Source: Fulvia fulva (taxonomy: Eukaryota; Ascomycota; Dothideomycetes; Mycosphaerellales; Mycosphaerellaceae). Taken from it: a stretch of DNA of 64,000 bases. The notes below the pieces were generated by a model, which ran no database searches, had not been told where the DNA came from, and saw only the letters and a program-made list of their open reading frames with translations. A program made the translations under genes and the position numbers. Below, piece by piece: positions 44,269-56,594 of the stretch; positions within the stretch are counted from its first letter, which is position 1, and every line of letters starts with the position of its first letter. Location: NCBI RefSeq assembly GCF_020509005.1, contig NC_063020.1, positions 124,001 to 188,000 of the forward strand, written 5' to 3'.

Positions 44269-47200
44269 TTAGAACCCCTTGAACGGATCCATGCCATCTT
44301 CGTCGAACACGTAGCCGGCCCGCCTCTTATCGACGGTCGACTGACTCAGGCCGCTGCCTCGTCGCGGTCTCCGTGGTGCGCCAATGACAGGCGGTGGCGC
44401 GGGAATGTACAGAACGCCATCTCGCACGTTCGGGTCTACGAACGCCTCCATACGTACGGTTCCGACAGCCTCGAAGAAGTTCGGCCTGTCTGGACTGGCG
44501 ATCGAGTTTCCTCGGCTGACAGACTTCGCCGATACATTTGGACGGTACGACGAACCATTCGTTGAAGAGCCCCCTCGGCGATGCGTTGATCCGGTTGAGG
44601 ATGGGACAGCGCTCGATGAGAAACTGCGGAAGTTGCTCAGCGGCTGAGACAGGTGTTGCGGACCCGTGTTGCTGCGTTTGCGCTGGTGTTTGCTGGTGGT
44701 GATGTAAAGGCGTGGCACGGCTGGGAAGTCCGCGCCTGCTTCTTGACCCAGAAGCTCACTTGGGATAAGCTCTGAGCCGTAGACGTCCCCAGGATCGGAG
44801 CGACCCTGCAGGTATTCTGGCCTCTTACCATGGGCAACTCGGATTGAATCTCGGACTTTGGATCTTCCGAAAGAGGAAGCCCTGTGTCGCTTGACAGGCA
44901 CACCGTCTATCGAGTTGTTGTTCGAAGGTATTGGCGGTATCGGAGGTGCGTCTGACTTTGCTGTTGTCGGCTGGGGTATTTGTCCAGGAAGTTGACTCGA
45001 TTGCGCCAAGAATGAGAGAGCTGTCATCCACAAGCCATGTCGTTCCCGTGTGGTAGTAGTGAACTTCAAAGCTCGTTCTGGGGTGAGGATCAGAATCGAC
45101 CGCTTCCAAGCAGAGGACAACTCGGCATTCTTTGGCAGTGGTGTCGGATCCTCTACGTCCAGTACGGACTGAATCGCAACTGTGCTCGCGTTAGTACAAT
45201 GAAGTCCATCTTGAGAGCAACAACTTACGCTTTCGTCCCTTCTTGCCAAGCAATGCCGGTCCAGACGTTGGTTGCTTGTTGTCCCACATGATGGTGCGCT
45301 CGTAGGGCGACAGCCACACCCAGCGCTTGTGACGTGTTCCATGGCCGGTGGTCATGTTCACAACACCGTTCTGATCAGCGACAGGGAACTCGGAGCTATC
45401 CTCGCCGATGCCGAAGGACTTCCTCTTGCGGATGTACTTCCACATCCATTCGCCAACCATGGTCCCCGCAATGGCGTCCACGAGGTTGGTCTCCTCTGAT
45501 ACCCGACCTGCACTGCTAGCTTCTGCTGGAGATCTGGCAATGTCCACAGAGCCTTTGGTGCAGTCATACTCTGGGCTTCGCAGGTTCTCCTTCACTGGCG
45601 TCGGCAATTCTGGAATGGGGAACCTTGTGGGCGTTGCGCCTTCTAACGCCATCGACTGGATAGGCGTGAGATCTGGAGACCTCCTGCGTCTGCGATGCCC
45701 CTTCGTCGGCGAACCTCGACCTGTGCGGTTGCGAATGACAGCAGCTGACTGCACCTTCCTGAGACTCACCTGCCTCGAGTGCTGCGAGCGTCCCGCACGT
45801 GAGCCTCGAGCACCTAGAGCCTCATACCGCGTCGGGCTTCGAGAGCCCTCGCTAGATGTCTTAGCTGGCACACGCGAGCTCGATCGCAATGGAATAGGAT
45901 ACGGAGGCGGGATGTGTACGCCAGCTGCTCCTGGCGGCGCGCTCTTCGTAGTAGATGCCATGCTGCCGAAGCTCGGACTTCTCGAACGGAACTCCTTGCG
46001 AGCATCCGGCTTGCTAAGCTTCGAGGTCTGACGAACATTTCTGCGCTGCGAGTTCGCTCGACTGCTCGAGACGGATGGTGCTGGCGCAGCTCCATATGAG
46101 TCGGCAGTGTCCGGTCGACGCTCCGGCGAGATCTCTTTGTCCTCGGGCACAGCTTTAGGAGGCTCGGAAAGACCAAAACGTCCCGGCGGAGGACGGCTGA
46201 GCTGTGGGATGGAGCCTGCCAAATCAGACCCATCGTAGTCAGTACCACCGTCTTCGTAGTCGCTACCCTCTGACAACTGATCGGCGTCAGTAAAGTAAGC
46301 ATTATCGAACTTTGGCTGGCTGACACCGTATTGTGATGATCTATTCAGCGGCCCGTTGCTCTGAAACGTCTCACCATGTGGCATCGGTGGAGACAGAACA
46401 GGCCGTGGCAAGGGTAACGCCTTCAATGGATAGTTTCGGAGGTCTTTTGAGCTGTTGTTCCGCGACATCTCCGAGCTTGAGTCGGAAGGAGACTGCACTG
46501 CGGAAGGTGAGATGGGGATAGAGCTGACTGGTATCCGTGGAATCTTGGTGAAGATCTTCGCGTTTCCAGCGCTCGCAATACGATTTGGTCGTGGAGCTGG
46601 TTCCTGGAACGTGGGACTCGGGAGCAGGCTTCCTGGCAGCAGATGGGGCGGCAGTTTCACAGGTCGTTTGTCGATCCTGATCTCTTCGGTCTGCACACTG
46701 GCATCCTTGCACGGCCATACAAGGTTCGCTTGTGCGGATGCGTTTTTGGTGCCAGGTGGTAAAACATACGGTCGTGGAGAAGACGGCCTCGAATTAGGTG
46801 GGTGAATCGCAATCGATGGGACGAACGAAGGTGGAGACAGGCTGTCACGCTTCGGTGTGTGGCCTTTCGGGGGTTCTGGTTCCACAGGGTCGGTCTGCGT
46901 CGATGCTGTGCTATATGCTGGTGCTACAGCAGGGGACGCTTTCTCCTCAAGCCAGGTTACTCCATCCACAACCGGCGTCTGCGGTGGACTGATTGGCGAA
47001 CCAGATGTAAGTGAAAGACGGTCTGAAGTTGCGAGCTGCAAACCAGAATTTCTCTGTGTGCTAGCAGGTGGTGCATGCTCGTCTGTAGTGACATGTTCGA
47101 CGACTTTCGTGTCCTCTTGTTCATGGGATACTTCCACTCGAGGCGGGGACGCTGGCGGCGAGGGCTGATACCCATTGTCGACGTACACAACCTTGGGCGC

Positions 47201-48358
47201 CGGCTCGCGCAGCTCCATGTGCTGCGGTGGCGGAGTTGTAGCTCGATCATGGTACTGTGGTCGCGGGACTGAGGGTGCTCCCTGCGTCTCCTGTGCTTCG
47301 ATAGGAACGTCCAAGATACGTTTCGTCTTTGCGTCGAGCGTTCGGCGCACTACACTACGCCTGGACTCTGGAGATTGATTCGCTCGCTCGGAAAAGTCGA
47401 AGTCGTCGTCTCCATGCTCTGAATCGTCGTTGTCGTACTCGTCCTCTTCATCAATTCCTAGCTCGTCTGCAAGGTTGTTTCCAGATCGGGCGTAAAGGTC
47501 GGGCGTAGCTGTTGTGGTGCGGGAGGACATCGAGAATCGTGTCTGCCTTCGTCGAAAGCTGATGCTACTCATATTTCGCTTGTGTTTGGTAGGCGATGCA
47601 GTCCGTATGCTCGAAGTGTCGCTACCTTCACCCAGGCCACTATCCTTGAAAGTGTTTTCGTCGGTGGTGTCGTCTTCTTGCACAGTCTGAGACTGTTGTA
47701 TGGCCATCTCTTCTACCACCGCCCGTAATCGACTTTCGGTGACATGCACTCTTCGTTCCAACTGTCGTCGCTCGTTGTCCCACGCCTCCTTCTCGTTCTC
47801 CCAAATGCTCTGCGTCCGTTCGGAGTCCTCATCTTGCTGGCGGGTCTTCCGTTGGGTGTTTTCAAACTTGCTCCGCAAGTCGTCAAGGGCTGCTTTCGCA
47901 TTGTCTCGTTCCTGAGCCAAGACCTCTACCGCATCGAAAGTCCCCTGCTCCATCTGCTCCACCTGCCGCTTCGCCTTCCGCACCTCCCTCGCGCTCTCTG
48001 AGAGCTGGCCATTGAGCGTCTCATTCTCAACCTTCACGGTCGAGAGTGTAGTCTCGAGATTCTCCACCAGGTGATTCTTGGAGTCAAGCTCACGCCTGAG
48101 ATTCAGGATCTCGGACACCAGAGACGCATGAAGCGTAGGTGTGAAGCGACGCGGGTCCAGTGACGAGTATTTTGATTTGTCGGGCGTTTCTGTCGAGTCC
48201 GAAGGTAGAGGTGGAGTTATAGAATGCTCTCTAGAAGATGCCACGCGAGAAGATCGTTTCGACCGGATGATCGCTGGGGTCTCATATGGTGTGTCGGCCG
48301 GCGACGGTAGCCCTTTGGCACCAAGGAAGGAATTGTACTCGCTAAAATAGTCGGCCAT
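44269..48358 (-). CDS. apsA: Cortical nuclear-positioning protein ApsA/Num1 (PH domain)
   Basis: Join complement(44269..45179, 45229..48358); 1346 aa from the ATG at 48358, or 1352 aa from 48376. ApsA/Num1/Mcp5 proteins anchor dynein at the cell cortex, and in some species mitochondria, and so position nuclei. The N-terminus (MADYFSEYNSFLG) is followed by a coiled coil (about 80-225; SLVSEILNLRRELDSKNHLV onward). A long Ser/Pro-rich disordered middle follows. The membrane-binding PH domain (about 1000-1130) contains GTMVGEWMWKYIRKRKSFGI, RHKRWVWLSPYERTIMW, SILILTPERALKF and RHGLWMTALSFL. The 49-bp intron (GTAAGT...CTAAC...CACAG) falls inside the PH domain and splicing gives GRKLAIQSVLDV. The tail contains YIPAPPPVIGAPRRPRR. 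Identification rests on the diagnostic PH-domain sequence. Confidence 0.93.
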
Positions 48359-48376
48359 GATGGCTAACGCCTGCAA

Positions 48377-51300
48377 TGCTGTTGAAGAAGGGACTGGCTA
48401 GAGTGTGGGGAGCCACCAGCCATACACCGTATACATCTACAACCGGGTGGGCGGGTATGCTATGCTGCAGCGTGTCAGCGTGGTCTGCATGTGATATCAG
48501 GCGCGAGGGTTGTCTCAGCATACCTATAGAGGAATGACCAGCATGGCAGCTCTCACATCTCAACCACGAACGACAGCATAGTTTGTGGTTCGTGATGTGT
48601 AAGGGTGAGTCGTGAGGGTAGAGACTGTTGCGAACAAGGTGATCAATGGTCGTCGACTCGAGGTCCCAGGTTATGCCTGAATGCGCAAAGGGTCATTAGC
48701 ATTGCACGGCGTGGTGAGGGTATTTGCTTTAAGAGGTGATTGACTTTGCCGGGCACCCTTGCAGGCCAATAGCTGAAACCATAGCACGTACCAGTTGTTC
48801 CCGTCTCGTTGCCCGTTATGGCCTTTGCGTTCACGATCCTTGAGCGGCGGAAGGATTCAGGATGAGAGCACGCCCGCAGCCAGAGAATAAGAATACTAAA
48901 GTGATGCTGAAACTGAAGCGTGGAGGGGCGCTGCACTCACGATCTGAAGCAGCAATTGGAGGACAAGAGAGTTGCGTTGCGGCGTGGTACAGACGATGGA
49001 TCCAAGCCCACTGAAGAACCGGCCGCGCTGCAGTACGTCTGTTCCAAGATGCGGATACAAGCCGTCGGGGCTGGAGCACGCGTCTGCAGAGTGCAGATCG
49101 AAGCCTCAGACTAATGCCCGCCGCAACGTGCTGGGATGCGTCCAGGACGAGCTCGCGCCTGTCTCCTTTAACGAGATGATGATCTCTGCCGAAATTGTTG
49201 TTCGCGTCTAGTCGGCGGCGCGGGCGATGCTGCTGGTGCTGCTCTGCACCGCAAGCAACACAGATCTGCTGTCGCTCATCATGAGCACTCGCTACAACCT
49301 GTCCCTCAACACTTGCCGTGCCATACATGTTGACACAGACGAGAGGCGTGAGGAGTGTTAAGCTCCACCGCTGAAACTCAACAGCCAAACCTTGAGGAAC
49401 ACGGAACCGGATCCCTCCCACGACGGTTGGCTAGGAGCCTGGGAACAGCAGTAGACAAGGGGGTCGTGGCGTTTAGCTGCATCCGCCCTGCAGTAGCAGC
49501 CCCTCGACTGCGGCAGTCGCACGTTAGTCCTGCAGCTTGCTGTCCCGCCGGCGCCGTAACCATCCCCGTGGAGGTTGACATCGAGGTTGAGCTGACACAC
49601 AGAACACGAGCGCTCGAGATGCGGGCATCCATCGACACAAATGCACGAATCTCAAACCACCGCGGCAACACAGCGCATCCTTCGCAGTGCTTCGATGGCT
49701 GTTCCCTGCATGGCCATGCAGTCCATCTCGCACAGCACGTGTGTGATGGCAATGCTGGCGAGTGCACTATGGGCGTGTGGAGAAGCCCCTCATTGTGATA
49801 CTGTAGCACGAGACTGCATGTGTGGCCGCGTCACGAACGTGTGAAGAGGAAGAGGCGTCGTGGTAGCAATTTGCATCCTGGTCTATTGCACCGCAAATGG
49901 TCGCGATGCTCCCAAAAGATCAGAAAGCCGTTTCACCATCTAACGTCCCTCGGTCTTACAGCCGTGCGGGAAACGTTTTGCACTTGCCGACCCGTCCTCT
50001 CCCTCGTAAAGTTACTAAGGTGTAGCGAGCAGTGATGTTGGTTGCCCAGTGGCCGCATCATCTTCGATATCATTTGAACGTTTCCTCTCATCGTACCTGC
50101 AGCCTGCATTGCATGTGTACATCCTCTAGAGAAGGATAGGCAATGGCTCCTTGCCGATGGGCATTGCCTTTAACAGACTTTGCAAAGCATGCAGGCTACT
50201 GTCCAGCCGTTGGCGTTGATTTGGCAAGGCGAGTAGCTTGCTCTCACCACCTGTCCGGTATCTGATAGAGTTGGCGTCGCGCGGGGATGCATATTGAAGC
50301 ATTGCATCAAGCCAATGCACTGGGGAAAAATGTGCTGTTGGCGGTTGTGAACCTCCAAAGGTAAGCGTAGCGGAGTGGAGCTCTCTACCAACCCTTCTAG
50401 ACTGCACAGTAGCGTGCGATCCACGCTACCGCTACCCGACGTACAGTGCTTATTATACGACGACATAGGCGTTAGCGACGAGTATATGTTTGCGAGTTCG
50501 CCAACAGGCACAGTGCGGTAGGTCACGTGACCCTAAAACTTGAAAGTTGACCAATCAGAGCGGGCGCCAAGGCTAGTTGAGGGCTGGTAATAGAGCTCCA
50601 CTCCCTCCTCGCTGACGCCACCACCTACGCTCTAGTGTTCGCAAGCTCACACGTCGCTACGGTGGATGGCTAGCGCTCGTCGGTCGTTACGCTTAATGAA
50701 GGCACTCTTCGCGAATGGCCTCCAACTTGCTGTCATGCAAGAGCAATATATCGAGGCGCAGAAGCGTTAGGCGTAGAGCGAGTGTTATATCACACACCTC
50801 TGATCATCGACGACCTAGCCATCAGTTAGGTGCTTCCATCAGCATCGCCCATCGGGATCTCTTGCTCCGGAGGATCCCTCGAGCATCATCGTTGTTGGTG
50901 GTTGCTGCTGTTCGCTGTACCAACACCATCCAACCACATCACACAACGCGATGCTAGATCCTGCTCCCTGAGCTCGACGACAGCAGCTCACCGACGGCGG
51001 CTGAGGGTCTTGTCTACTAGAAACGGCCGCCGGGAGAAAGTCGTGGTCGTTCCCGCGAGACTGGCTGCAAGACACACGAAGCTGCGCCAGCAGGCAGTCT
51101 CGACCGTGCAATGCGAAAAGGGCGGGCTCATGTCGGATGGAGCTGCTAGAGTCGTTGTCGCCATCTCTACATGTACTCCGCACTTACATGTATCGTTCTA
51201 CTAATCTTCGACTGACGTCTGAGGCCAGGAGGTGTGGCAGTAGAGCCAGGAAAGAACGCAAGCATTCCTTGTCAACACATCTCCGGTCACTTGGAGATAT

Positions 51301-52023
51301 CCCCTTGGAAATTTGGTGCACAAGAATTACTTTCCATTTTCAGCCTCAAAACAAGGGCTTAAGCTGCATAGCTTTTACAAATTTGCCTGTGCAAGCCATG
51401 CAGCGACAGACCGGACCAGTCAGACTCTGTCGTTGTTAACCAACGTTCAAAAGTTACCTATACAGGGCCTCCGCACCGACTTTGACCGAGAGAAGGTGCA
51501 AAGGGATGCACATTTCACTTCGCCGCCTCAGCACCAGCCGGGTCATCTAACATTGTACTGATGCCTCGCAACCCTGACAGACTGATGAGTCTCAACTCGT
51601 CGACGATTCTCGCGCGTCTGTTCCAACAGGACACAAGAAGATGTGTGACACGGCAAGCCGTTAAGGCACATCCTTGTCTTGTTGTGTACAGTGTGAGAGA
51701 TGCCGATTGCGGGGTAGAACCTATGAAGAAAAGTTTCATCTCTCGACTCATGTCGAGCCACACCTCATGCACAACACATCCAACAGAAAACAGCCACAGG
51801 GTTTTAGCCTGGCGCCGTATGACATCTAACGCCACGACACGTTTGCATATCGTACTCTGACTCGACTGCTGAGCGATTCAGTCGTTCCCGTGCGAGGCGA
51901 AGTAGACAACCACGACTGGCGCACCGCTGGTACTATTGTATCTGTCTGCCTTCTGCAGGGTCAAGGACAGCAGTCCCCAATCAGCCACAGCAGCTCAGTC
52001 ATTTACTTACAGATCAATCTAAG
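48377..52023. other. 3.6-kb intergenic region
   Basis: The longest gene-free stretch. Both ends are promoters (ApsA on the left, CNS1 on the right). I see no frame with motifs, no tRNA-like fold and no tandem array. A CCAAT motif (GACCAATCAG) lies at about 50549. It may hold decayed sequence or an unrecognised non-coding RNA. Confidence 0.45.
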
Positions 52024-53327
52024 ATGCCTCAGGAGGACATTGCCACGGCCGCCAGCAAGCTATCGCTGCATAATGGCGATGCAGCACAACATAAAAACGC
52101 GGATCAGTTCGTCGAGTCGATGACTGCGGCCCTGCCGCCGACGCGGCAAAAGGCACAAGAGATGTCTGTAGACGAGCTCATGAAGGAGATGAATCGCGTA
52201 CCGCTATTCATGACCTCCCTGGATGAGACTGATGGCGAAGGTGGCGAAAATGTTATGCTTGAAGCTATCAAAGCTCTGGCGCATGAGGGCACTAAGGTAG
52301 AGGTTGCTGAAAACTTCCGCACTCAAGGTAACGAAGCAGCACGAGATAAGCTATGGAGCGATGCTCGCGAGTTCTACACCAAAGCCATTGGCACGCTGCG
52401 CGGTACCATTACTACCACTGAAGTTGAAGACGACACCGAGCACAAAGTCATCGAGATCGACGAAGCAGCAGAAGCCAAAAAGGAGCGCGAAATTGAGGAA
52501 GCATGCCTTACGAACCGCGCCCTCTGCAACCTCGAGATGAGTATCTGCACCCTCTCTCACCAGAACAAATACTACACAAAACCAACTGACACATTCGTCG
52601 CATAGAAAACCACGGCTCCTGCAACAAAGACTGTGCCGCAGCCCTACGACTCAACCCACGAAACATCAAAGCCTGGTACCGCGCAGCCTCAGCCTGCCTC
52701 TCGCTTGACAAGATCCCAGAAGCACTAGATGCCTGCACCTCCGGCCTGCAATTTGACGCAAGCAACGCTGCCCTCAAAACCCTGTCTACCAGAATTGCCG
52801 CCCGCAGGGATTACCTTGCGCAACTCGAACAGGCGCGTATCGCGCGGGAATCTGCTGCGAGAGCTGAAGCGGCTGCACTCCGGAAGGGACTCAAAGACCG
52901 GAACATACCTACACGTGAGACGGACTCACCGCCAGAGATGGAGGATGCGAAGATTACGTTGGCAGAGAAGACCGGTCCGATGAGTGAGATGAGTTTCCCA
53001 GTCTTACTGCTGTATCCGCTACACGCACAGACGGATTTCGTCAAGACGTTCAGGGAGGGGGAGGCCCTGGTTGACCATTTGGAATATATCCTGCCCCTGC
53101 CATGGGATTCTGCATCGGAGTATGGGAACCTCGACGATCTGGAGTGCTACATGGAGACAGCGCAGGGAGGGCTGATCAAGGCGGGTAAGAAGCTGGCGTT
53201 GATTAAGTTGTTAGGGAGTGGCAAGGTTGAGATTGTGGATGGGTTGGTGAGAGTTTTCGTCGTGCCCAAGAAGCGGGCGAACGAGTGGATTGAGCAGTTC
53301 AAGCTGCGCAGGGGGAAGCAGCAATAG
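52024..53327 (+). CDS. CNS1: Hsp90 cochaperone Cns1/TTC4 (TPR protein)
   Basis: Join 52024..52540, 52606..53327, 1239 nt and 412 aa, the usual family length. Cns1 binds the C-terminal MEEVD of Hsp90/Hsp70 and supports translation factor eEF2 folding. The N-terminal segment carries VPLFMTSLDE, the conserved VPxFM region. TPR repeats follow: NFRTQGNEAARDKLWSDARE, ACLTNRALCNLEMKNHGSCN and KAWYRAASACLSLDKIPEAL. A charged helix leads into the C-terminal wheel-like domain (FPVLLLYPLHAQTDF, LEYILPLPWD). The 65-bp intron (GTATCT...CTGAC...CATAG) sits in the middle TPR; without removing it the protein would end at 192 aa. Start is the first ATG after a stop-rich leader. Confidence 0.92.
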
Positions 53328-53741
53328 GCTGGATGTGTAAAGTGTTCATGTCATTCCTTGAATCACCATGGAGCTCTTGATAGAGGTGGTCAGTAGCAGC
53401 TCTGTCACGTTCCACGCAACCAAATGTAGGACATAGTCCATCAAACGAGCTTAGCGCCTCCTTCACAATCTTGCCTTCCATCTACTCAACGTGCAATCGC
53501 TACCGGCGGACACTGCTCGTCACTGGGCTCAATCAACGCTTGCACGCAAACACCCAAAGCAGACCACCTGCAACATCTACACATCGCTCTTGCCAGCCAA
53601 GTAATAAGCGGGTCTCGCACGCGTATGGGACACACCGACTCAAGCACCAAACCACGTGTCCTGCCTGGCGAGCGTTGCAAAGTCTACATGTACCACACGG
53701 TATACTTTATACCAGTTTCTCGCGTAATGTCCATGCCTGTA
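53328..53741. other. Intergenic left of the MITE
   Basis: 414 bp, 3' flank of CNS1. No gene supported. Confidence 0.4.
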
Positions 53742-54028
53742 CAGTCCTGGGCATAGTTTTTACAACCCCTGCTCTTCTACCTTTCCTCATTAGGAAGGAT
53801 GTATCCACTGCTTGGCGTAGCTCACCACCTGGTGTGTCCTCCATTGTTGGCTATTACTGCCTCGCAGCGTTCTCGCATACTCTTGCATATACGTTGTATG
53901 TCCTCAGGTGTGAGCTTGGCCCATTCTTGATAGTGGGATTGAAGGTAGCAACACCTTCTGAGATGGACATGGATAGCCGGAAGGGGTTAGCGTAAATACA
54001 GGGGTTGTAAAAACTATGGCCAGGACTG
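53742..54028. mobile_element. 287-bp Tc1/mariner-type MITE
   Basis: Terminal inverted repeats of 30 bp (53742-53771, beginning CAGTCCTGGGCATAG; 53999-54028, its complement with one mismatch, 29 of 30 matching) bound a 287-bp unit. Both ends are flanked by TA (53740-53741 and 54029-54030), the Tc1/mariner target duplication. The interior of about 227 bp holds no transposase, so it is non-autonomous. CAGT...CTGG resembles Tc1-type ends. It lies in the 3' space between CNS1 and the MocA-type gene. Confidence 0.88.
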
Positions 54029-54157
54029 TACCTATACAAGGGTATCATAACTACATATTGAAGCAAATCTCGCATTCGAATTTCGATACGCGAGGTTGTC
54101 GATCGCTATCAGTGCTGATCTTTATCCCTCGTCATCTGCATCGTCGATGCCTCTTTC

Positions 54158-55171
54158 TCACTTCTTATCCGCAGGATACACGATCCCACCCTGCCTTCTC
54201 ATATGCGTTGTGACTTTGATGACATTTCTTGAGATGGTCTCCAACTCTTCCAACGCTTTGGTATCCTTCTCGTTGATGATCCGTGCGAACTCGATGGCTT
54301 CCTCTTCCATGTTCACATTCGGCTTCTCAGCAGTCTTATAACCTCCCGCCAACTCTTCGATCTCCTTCGTCTTCGGACTCCAATGCTTCACAGAACTAAT
54401 GTCGGTCGTCCCATTAACCGTAATCGTCCCCTTCTCTCCATACACCTCACAAGGACTCGTGCTCCGATATCCCTTGGAATGGTTGATCTGCACACCAAAG
54501 CCATCGTAGTGGAGAATCCCCACGCCTCCACCGTCTACACCTGTTGCCGCGATGAAGGGGACGTACGTTGTCGATTTGGGAGGTCCGAAGAGCGCGACTG
54601 CGAAAGTGACAGGGTAGACTCCTATGTCAACCAGCGATCCGCCGGAGAAGTCGAGGGAGAAGATGTTGGGTGTTTCGCCGGCGAGGACGTTGTTGTAGCG
54701 GCTGCTGTAGGAGGCGTAGGTGAAGGAGGCGCCATAAATGGGCCCTAATCTTCTCTCATCGTTGATCGCTTTCTTGAGCAATTTGTAGTTCGCTTCTTGA
54801 ATATGTCGGAACGCTTCGATCAAGTATACACCCTGCTCTTTTGCCCTCCGGAAGAGATCATCGAGTTCGGCCACTGTGGATGTGGCCGGCTTTTCGAGGA
54901 GGACGTGTTTCTTTGCAAGGAGCATTTGCTTTGCTTGCTCATAGTGGAGGCTGTTCGGGGAAGCGATGTAGACGGCTTGGATGCTGCTGGCGGCGAGGTC
55001 GTCGAGAGATGTGTAAAAGTTTGTGACGCTGTACTTCTTGCCGAACTTCTCTGCTTGCTCTTTGCTGCGGGAGTAGACTGCGTCGAGCTGCCATCCTCCT
55101 GCTTTCTGTGCTGCGATGACCCAGGAGTCGGTGATCCAGTTGGTGCCGATTGTGCCGTATGTGATGATCAT
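54158..55171 (-). CDS. Gfo/Idh/MocA-family NAD(P)-dependent oxidoreductase
   Basis: Intronless, 337 aa. The Rossmann fold begins at the N-terminus (MIITYGTIGTNWITDSWVIA), with IASPNSLHYEQAKQMLLAKK and the family's catalytic EKP motif (HVLLEKPAT, about residues 92-100). The second half (IYGASFTYASYSSRYNNVLA, GGSLVDIGVYPVTFAVALFG) is the beta-sheet substrate domain. Such enzymes oxidise or reduce sugars, inositols or biliverdin-like substrates; the sequence does not reveal which. The absence of a signal peptide points to the cytosol. Start is the ATG that gives a complete nucleotide-binding strand. Confidence 0.9.
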   Translation of the reverse strand: MIITYGTIGTNWITDSWVIAAQKAGGWQLDAVYSRSKEQAEKFGKKYSVTNFYTSLDDLAASSIQAVYIASPNSLHYEQAKQMLLAKKHVLLEKPATSTVAELDDLFRRAKEQGVYLIEAFRHIQEANYKLLKKAINDERRLGPIYGASFTYASYSSRYNNVLAGETPNIFSLDFSGGSLVDIGVYPVTFAVALFGPPKSTTYVPFIAATGVDGGGVGILHYDGFGVQINHSKGYRSTSPCEVYGEKGTITVNGTTDISSVKHWSPKTKEIEELAGGYKTAEKPNVNMEEEAIEFARIINEKDTKALEELETISRNVIKVTTHMRRQGGIVYPADKK

Positions 55172-56594
55172 GGTGGGTAGATGAGGATGGGTTGGAGAAG
55201 GGGAGAGTCAGTATGAATCGAAAGGACGGCGATGCTATGAGAGAATGTCAATGCCAATGCCTCAACAGAACAGAATATGAGCGGGAAGTGGGGCTGATCT
55301 CTCACTCAATGACAGCTGGAGCTCTAGTGGGGTCTGCCTTGTCGCAGCTGTGTGAGACATGACCAAGGCTGTTGGCGACGCGTTGTCACCGTCGGTATGG
55401 TGGAGATCACGGAGTCAGGCTGTATCAGTCGTGACCTACGCAAGCAGCCCTACATGCGTCCGACGTCGACTGCACGCTTCCTGAACGGCACCTTCTACCG
55501 TCCGGGAGAAGGCCCATGGAAGGCTGCCCGGTCAACATCTGCCGGTCCACGCGTGTCAATGGCTTGCCGTGCCATGCCGTGCCTTGTCGATTCGATACCG
55601 ATGGAACGTCTTCACGGCCGTTGCCCACGACCGTGCGTGCCGTGTTTGCAAAGCGCACCGTCTTCGAGAAGAGCCGTGAATCCGTGATATGGCACGGGAG
55701 CCACAACGGGCGGAAGCAGCATCCGCCCTTCCTCCCGATCCTTGTCCTTGCTCTGTCGGCTGCTCTTGAAGGTTCTCCGTCTTCACACTCTTCATCTTCC
55801 GGACATTCTTTCGTCTTCTTGTGTCGCAAGGGCATGTGTACTCAAGACGTTAGTCCGGCCATCACGTCGACACCAACATCGAAGCCCATCGAAAACGGCC
55901 GTCCCGTCAATGTGGTTCACGAAAGCTGGAAGCTCTAGCTGCGTGGGGAGCACCGCATGAAATGCAGGCCGCTTCACCCTTGCATGATGGGCTCCAATCT
56001 TATGCATGCCACTCGGACGCTTCTTTGCTTCGCTGTCAGAGACTACACCTCCCAAGTCTGAGTCTTGAGATGTTCCTTTCCTTCTCCTTGGATCAGTGGG
56101 GAACTTGACTCGACGGACGTGTACCTGGGACCTCACGAGGACGACGAACCAAGCATGCTCGTGGCAGCCACCCAACAGGAATCATGTTCATGACTGGAGT
56201 CTTTTCCGGTGGGTATCTCGATTTTCATCGTAGTCACAAACGTCGCAGAGGGAAGAGCGAATCTACATCTTGCCGATCGGGAATACAGAAGGAACGAACA
56301 CAGCAACAGGGAAGCGCTTCGCGTGGCAACCATGTTCTACACCTGTGAACGGACGCTGCATGCTTGCGTGCCTATCCTGCGTGGGACTGTGTACGCGACA
56401 GCGCTTGCGTATTGCACGCCTATCAATACTGTAACATCATGTCGATGTTGAAAAACGAACGGATTCTAGAATTCCGAAGGAGGATGAGGACCTCATGGTT
56501 TGTTGGGGCTAACAGGAATGCGTTTGATGGACACGGCTCTGGCAAGAGCACATCGATGCCATGAATATAGTCTCAAGCTGACATTTCTCTCTAG
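55172..56594. other. 1.4-kb intergenic, includes missing 5' exon of the next gene
   Basis: No confident gene. The frame from ATG 56441 (MSMLKNERILEFRRRMRTSW onward, stop 56564) looks coding-like and could belong to the first exon of the gene whose second exon begins at 56595, but no donor gives the right phase. Confidence 0.35.

Noticed and set aside
49355..49798. 147-aa frame in the 3.6-kb intergenic region
   Set aside because: Overlapped by open frames of similar length on the other strand, composition not protein-like, no motif.
53471..53995. 174-aa frame overlapping the MITE
   Set aside because: Runs through a terminal inverted repeat and lacks transposase motifs; chance frame.
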